Source: Prevotella sp. UBA2725
Lineage (GTDB): Bacteria > Bacteroidota > Bacteroidia > Bacteroidales > Bacteroidaceae
Length of the DNA stretch: 7,040 nt
Direction: 5' to 3'
NCBI GenBank assembly: GCA_002353825.1
Contig: DEKJ01000053.1
Location: 1 to 7,040, forward strand
Numbering within the stretch: position 1 is the first letter of the stretch; every line of letters starts with the position of its first letter. The translations under genes and the position numbers were made by a program. Below the pieces are notes generated by a model. It was not told the DNA's origin. It made no database searches and was given only the letters and a program-made list of their open reading frames with translations. This document shows, piece after piece, positions 6,017 through 7,040 of the stretch.

Positions 6017-6752
6017 CCCCCACCCCGAACAGCGCGAAATCGCCTTTCGCGGGATCGTCAGGAAAGATATTTCTAAGTGAGTCGGTAAGTTGCACCACCG
6101 TGTGCCAGCTTGCCGACTTATTTTTTATCAGCCCCAGTCGTGTCGCTTCCTGCATGACATGGGTGTCGAGTGGGATGAAAAGCGTGCGTTTGTCGATAAA
6201 GTCAGCCCACAGTCCGAGATCTACCGGCGAGCCATCGCGCACCATCCACCGCAGAAACATACACGGACGCTTTGCAACCGATGTCTTGGGCGACGGAACC
6301 ATGCCTTTGATGCCCTGAGCCAGGAAATAGTCGGACAGACCATTCAAGACCTCCAAAGCCGTGTGGTTTACCGCAAGCGATTTTGCGAAGGCTCCGAGAG
6401 TACCGTAAACAATGATGATCTTCTGAAGTGTGTCAAGGAAACGTAGCATCATGCGGTTGTTGTACAGGCGGTAGAAACAACGCTCATCGTCGCTGATATC
6501 GCGCCTGAATAACGCTTCTTTGACCCACGTATAAGGCTGAAATCGACTCGCCTCAAGCATGAAATGGAGCTTCGGAAAGAACAGCTCACGCTTGCCGTAG
6601 CTCAGCACGGAGGCGATGAACGCCATGATCTCTTGGTTCTCCCGTCCCTCGACCTGGTGCATGAACCAGGAAGGATCGTTCTGAAGAAAATCTTTAGTCT
6701 CATATTTAGCAGCCAGATGGCGTAAGGAAGTGATAAGTGAAGCGTCTGTCAT
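6000..6752 (-). CDS. TIGR02757 (DUF2400) family protein, function unknown
   Basis: A 250-residue protein that I recognise as the conserved TIGR02757/DUF2400 family, which has no established function that I know of. Conserved pieces are FLQNDPSWF (22-30), EIMAFIASVLSYGKRE (41-56), YRLYNNR (94-100), KGMVPSPKTSVAKRPCMFLRWMVRD in part at 149-173, VDLGLW (177-182), FIPLDTHVMQEATRLGL (192-208) and the C-terminal DPAKGDFALFGVG (233-245). There is no signal peptide or membrane segment, so it is likely cytosolic. The PLDTHV...RLGL block resembles the catalytic-Asp segment of HhH-GPD DNA glycosylases; that link is an inference. I chose the ATG at 6752 over the in-frame ATG at 6827: family similarity begins near LRHLAAKY, the extra 25 residues are low in charge and unlike the family, and the predicted transcription start lies downstream of 6827. 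It overlaps the rpoD 3' end tail to tail. Confidence 0.9.
   Translation of the reverse strand: MTDASLITSLRHLAAKYETKDFLQNDPSWFMHQVEGRENQEIMAFIASVLSYGKRELFFPKLHFMLEASRFQPYTWVKEALFRRDISDDERCFYRLYNNRMMLRFLDTLQKIIIVYGTLGAFAKSLAVNHTALEVLNGLSDYFLAQGIKGMVPSPKTSVAKRPCMFLRWMVRDGSPVDLGLWADFIDKRTLFIPLDTHVMQEATRLGLIKNKSASWHTVVQLTDSLRNIFPDDPAKGDFALFGVGVNPST
6033..6051. other. GC-rich hairpin at the rpoD / DUF2400 convergent junction
   Basis: CGCGAAA (6033-6039) pairs perfectly with TTTCGCG (6045-6051) over a 5-nt loop, 17 nt after the rpoD stop and inside the last codons of the DUF2400 gene. There is no T run after it on the plus strand. It could still protect or mark the rpoD mRNA 3' end, or it could simply reflect the coding sequence (GCGAAAGGCGATTTCGCG). 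No better terminator for either convergent gene is visible near the stops. Confidence 0.4.
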
Positions 6753-6783
6753 GTATGCGAATATTTTGGTGGTTTTGATGCTG

Positions 6784-6815
6784 CAAAGGTAAGAAAAAAA
6801 GAGATACGATGCAAG
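6784..6815 (-). promoter_or_regulatory. Promoter of the DUF2400 gene
   Basis: On the minus strand, TACCTTTG (6791 to 6784) is an exact TAnnTTTG -7 box. CTTG (6815 to 6812), one base from TTTG, sits 20 bp upstream as -33. Transcription should begin near 6778, leaving a leader of about 25 nt before the ATG at 6752. It is the main evidence against the upstream ATG at 6827. Confidence 0.72.
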
Positions 6816-6830
6816 AGATAGGTGCAAATC

Positions 6831-6862
6831 AGTGGTAGGTGTTTCATAACAGCCTAACCACT
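6831..6862. other. Bulged hairpin in the right-hand noncoding region
   Basis: AGTGGT (6831-6836) pairs with ACCACT (6857-6862), then AGG (6837-6839) with CCT after a bulged A, then TGTT (6840-6843) with AACA after a bulged G, closing on a TCAT loop: 13 pairs with two single-base bulges. No T tract follows on either strand, so a terminator role is doubtful. It may belong to a gene beyond the right edge or to a degraded repeat. Confidence 0.4.
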
Positions 6863-6907
6863 AAGCTATTAGGAATACATCTCTCTGATATCTCAACTTC
6901 CCTTAAA

Positions 6908-6936
6908 ATTCTACATTCTACATTTCTACATTCTAC
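6908..6936. repeat. Intergenic heptamer array (unit ATTCTAC)
   Basis: The units are ATTCTAC (6908), ATTCTAC (6915), ATTTCTAC (6922, one extra T) and ATTCTAC (6930), followed by ATTAAGG. It lies about 155 bp upstream of the DUF2400 start and beyond its promoter, in apparently noncoding DNA. The unit length equals that of the array inside rlmD although the sequence differs. Confidence 0.85.
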
Positions 6937-7040
6937 ATTAAGGTCAGAGACACTAATCAAACGTAAAATTCGCTTTCGCGTACATTATTATATTTTATAT
7001 ATTAATAATGATATTCTATTTAGTGATCTTCAAAAAATAA

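Noticed and set aside
6753..6827. Longer start (ATG 6827) for the DUF2400 gene
   Set aside because: The predicted promoter (6784-6815) lies inside this extension and its transcript would start downstream of 6827. The added residues do not resemble the family.
6838..6880. tRNA-like string (AGCTTAGTGGTTAGGC) on the minus strand
   Set aside because: It resembles a D arm, but there is no 7-bp acceptor stem, proper anticodon arm or GGTTCGAAT-type T arm at the right distances.
6958..6965. TACGTTTG, an exact -7 box on the minus strand
   Set aside because: No TTTG-like -33 element lies 19-21 bp upstream, and the gene to the left already has a better and closer promoter.
6984..7009. AT-only inverted repeat ATTATTA / TAATAAT
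   Set aside because: A 7-bp AT stem in AT-rich DNA with a 12-nt loop is expected by chance, and there is no gene end next to it.

Overview
The window looks like a chromosomal segment of a Bacteroidales bacterium, most likely Prevotella or a close relative. Three things point there. The sigma factor is the short primary type without region 1.1. Three start regions carry the Bacteroidetes promoter pattern (-33 TTTG, about 20 bp, -7 TAnnTTTG). Most genes lack Shine-Dalgarno sites. The genus is an inference; the phylum-level call is firm.

Layout: positions 1-179 hold no gene I can call. A bidirectional-looking intrinsic terminator (180-211) closes ppdK, pyruvate phosphate dikinase, which runs leftwards from 2956 to 236. 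A 551-bp intergenic region follows (2957-3507). It has divergent promoters for ppdK and for the rightward gene rlmD, then a 247-bp nested palindromic repeat (3205-3451) lying between the rlmD promoter and its start codon. rlmD (23S rRNA m5U methyltransferase, 3508-4980) carries an in-frame array of degenerate 7-bp repeats just before its SAM-binding motif. After a 163-bp AT-rich gap with a -7 box and two small hairpins comes the primary sigma factor gene (rpoD, 5144-6016). It runs tail to tail into, and overlaps by 17 bp, a leftward gene for a TIGR02757/DUF2400 family protein (6752-6000), which has its own promoter at 6784-6815. The right end (6816-7040) is noncoding as far as I can see, with a bulged hairpin and a second heptamer repeat array.

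The genes are housekeeping in character: PEP/pyruvate metabolism, rRNA modification, general transcription, and a conserved uncharacterised protein. They do not form an operon or a shared pathway, since ppdK and rlmD are divergent and rpoD and the DUF2400 gene are convergent. I do not see a defence island, prophage, CRISPR array or other obviously new multi-gene system. The unusual parts are the repeats: the palindromic element in the rlmD leader, and the heptamer array inside rlmD, whose unit length (7) means any copy-number change would knock out the enzyme's catalytic end.
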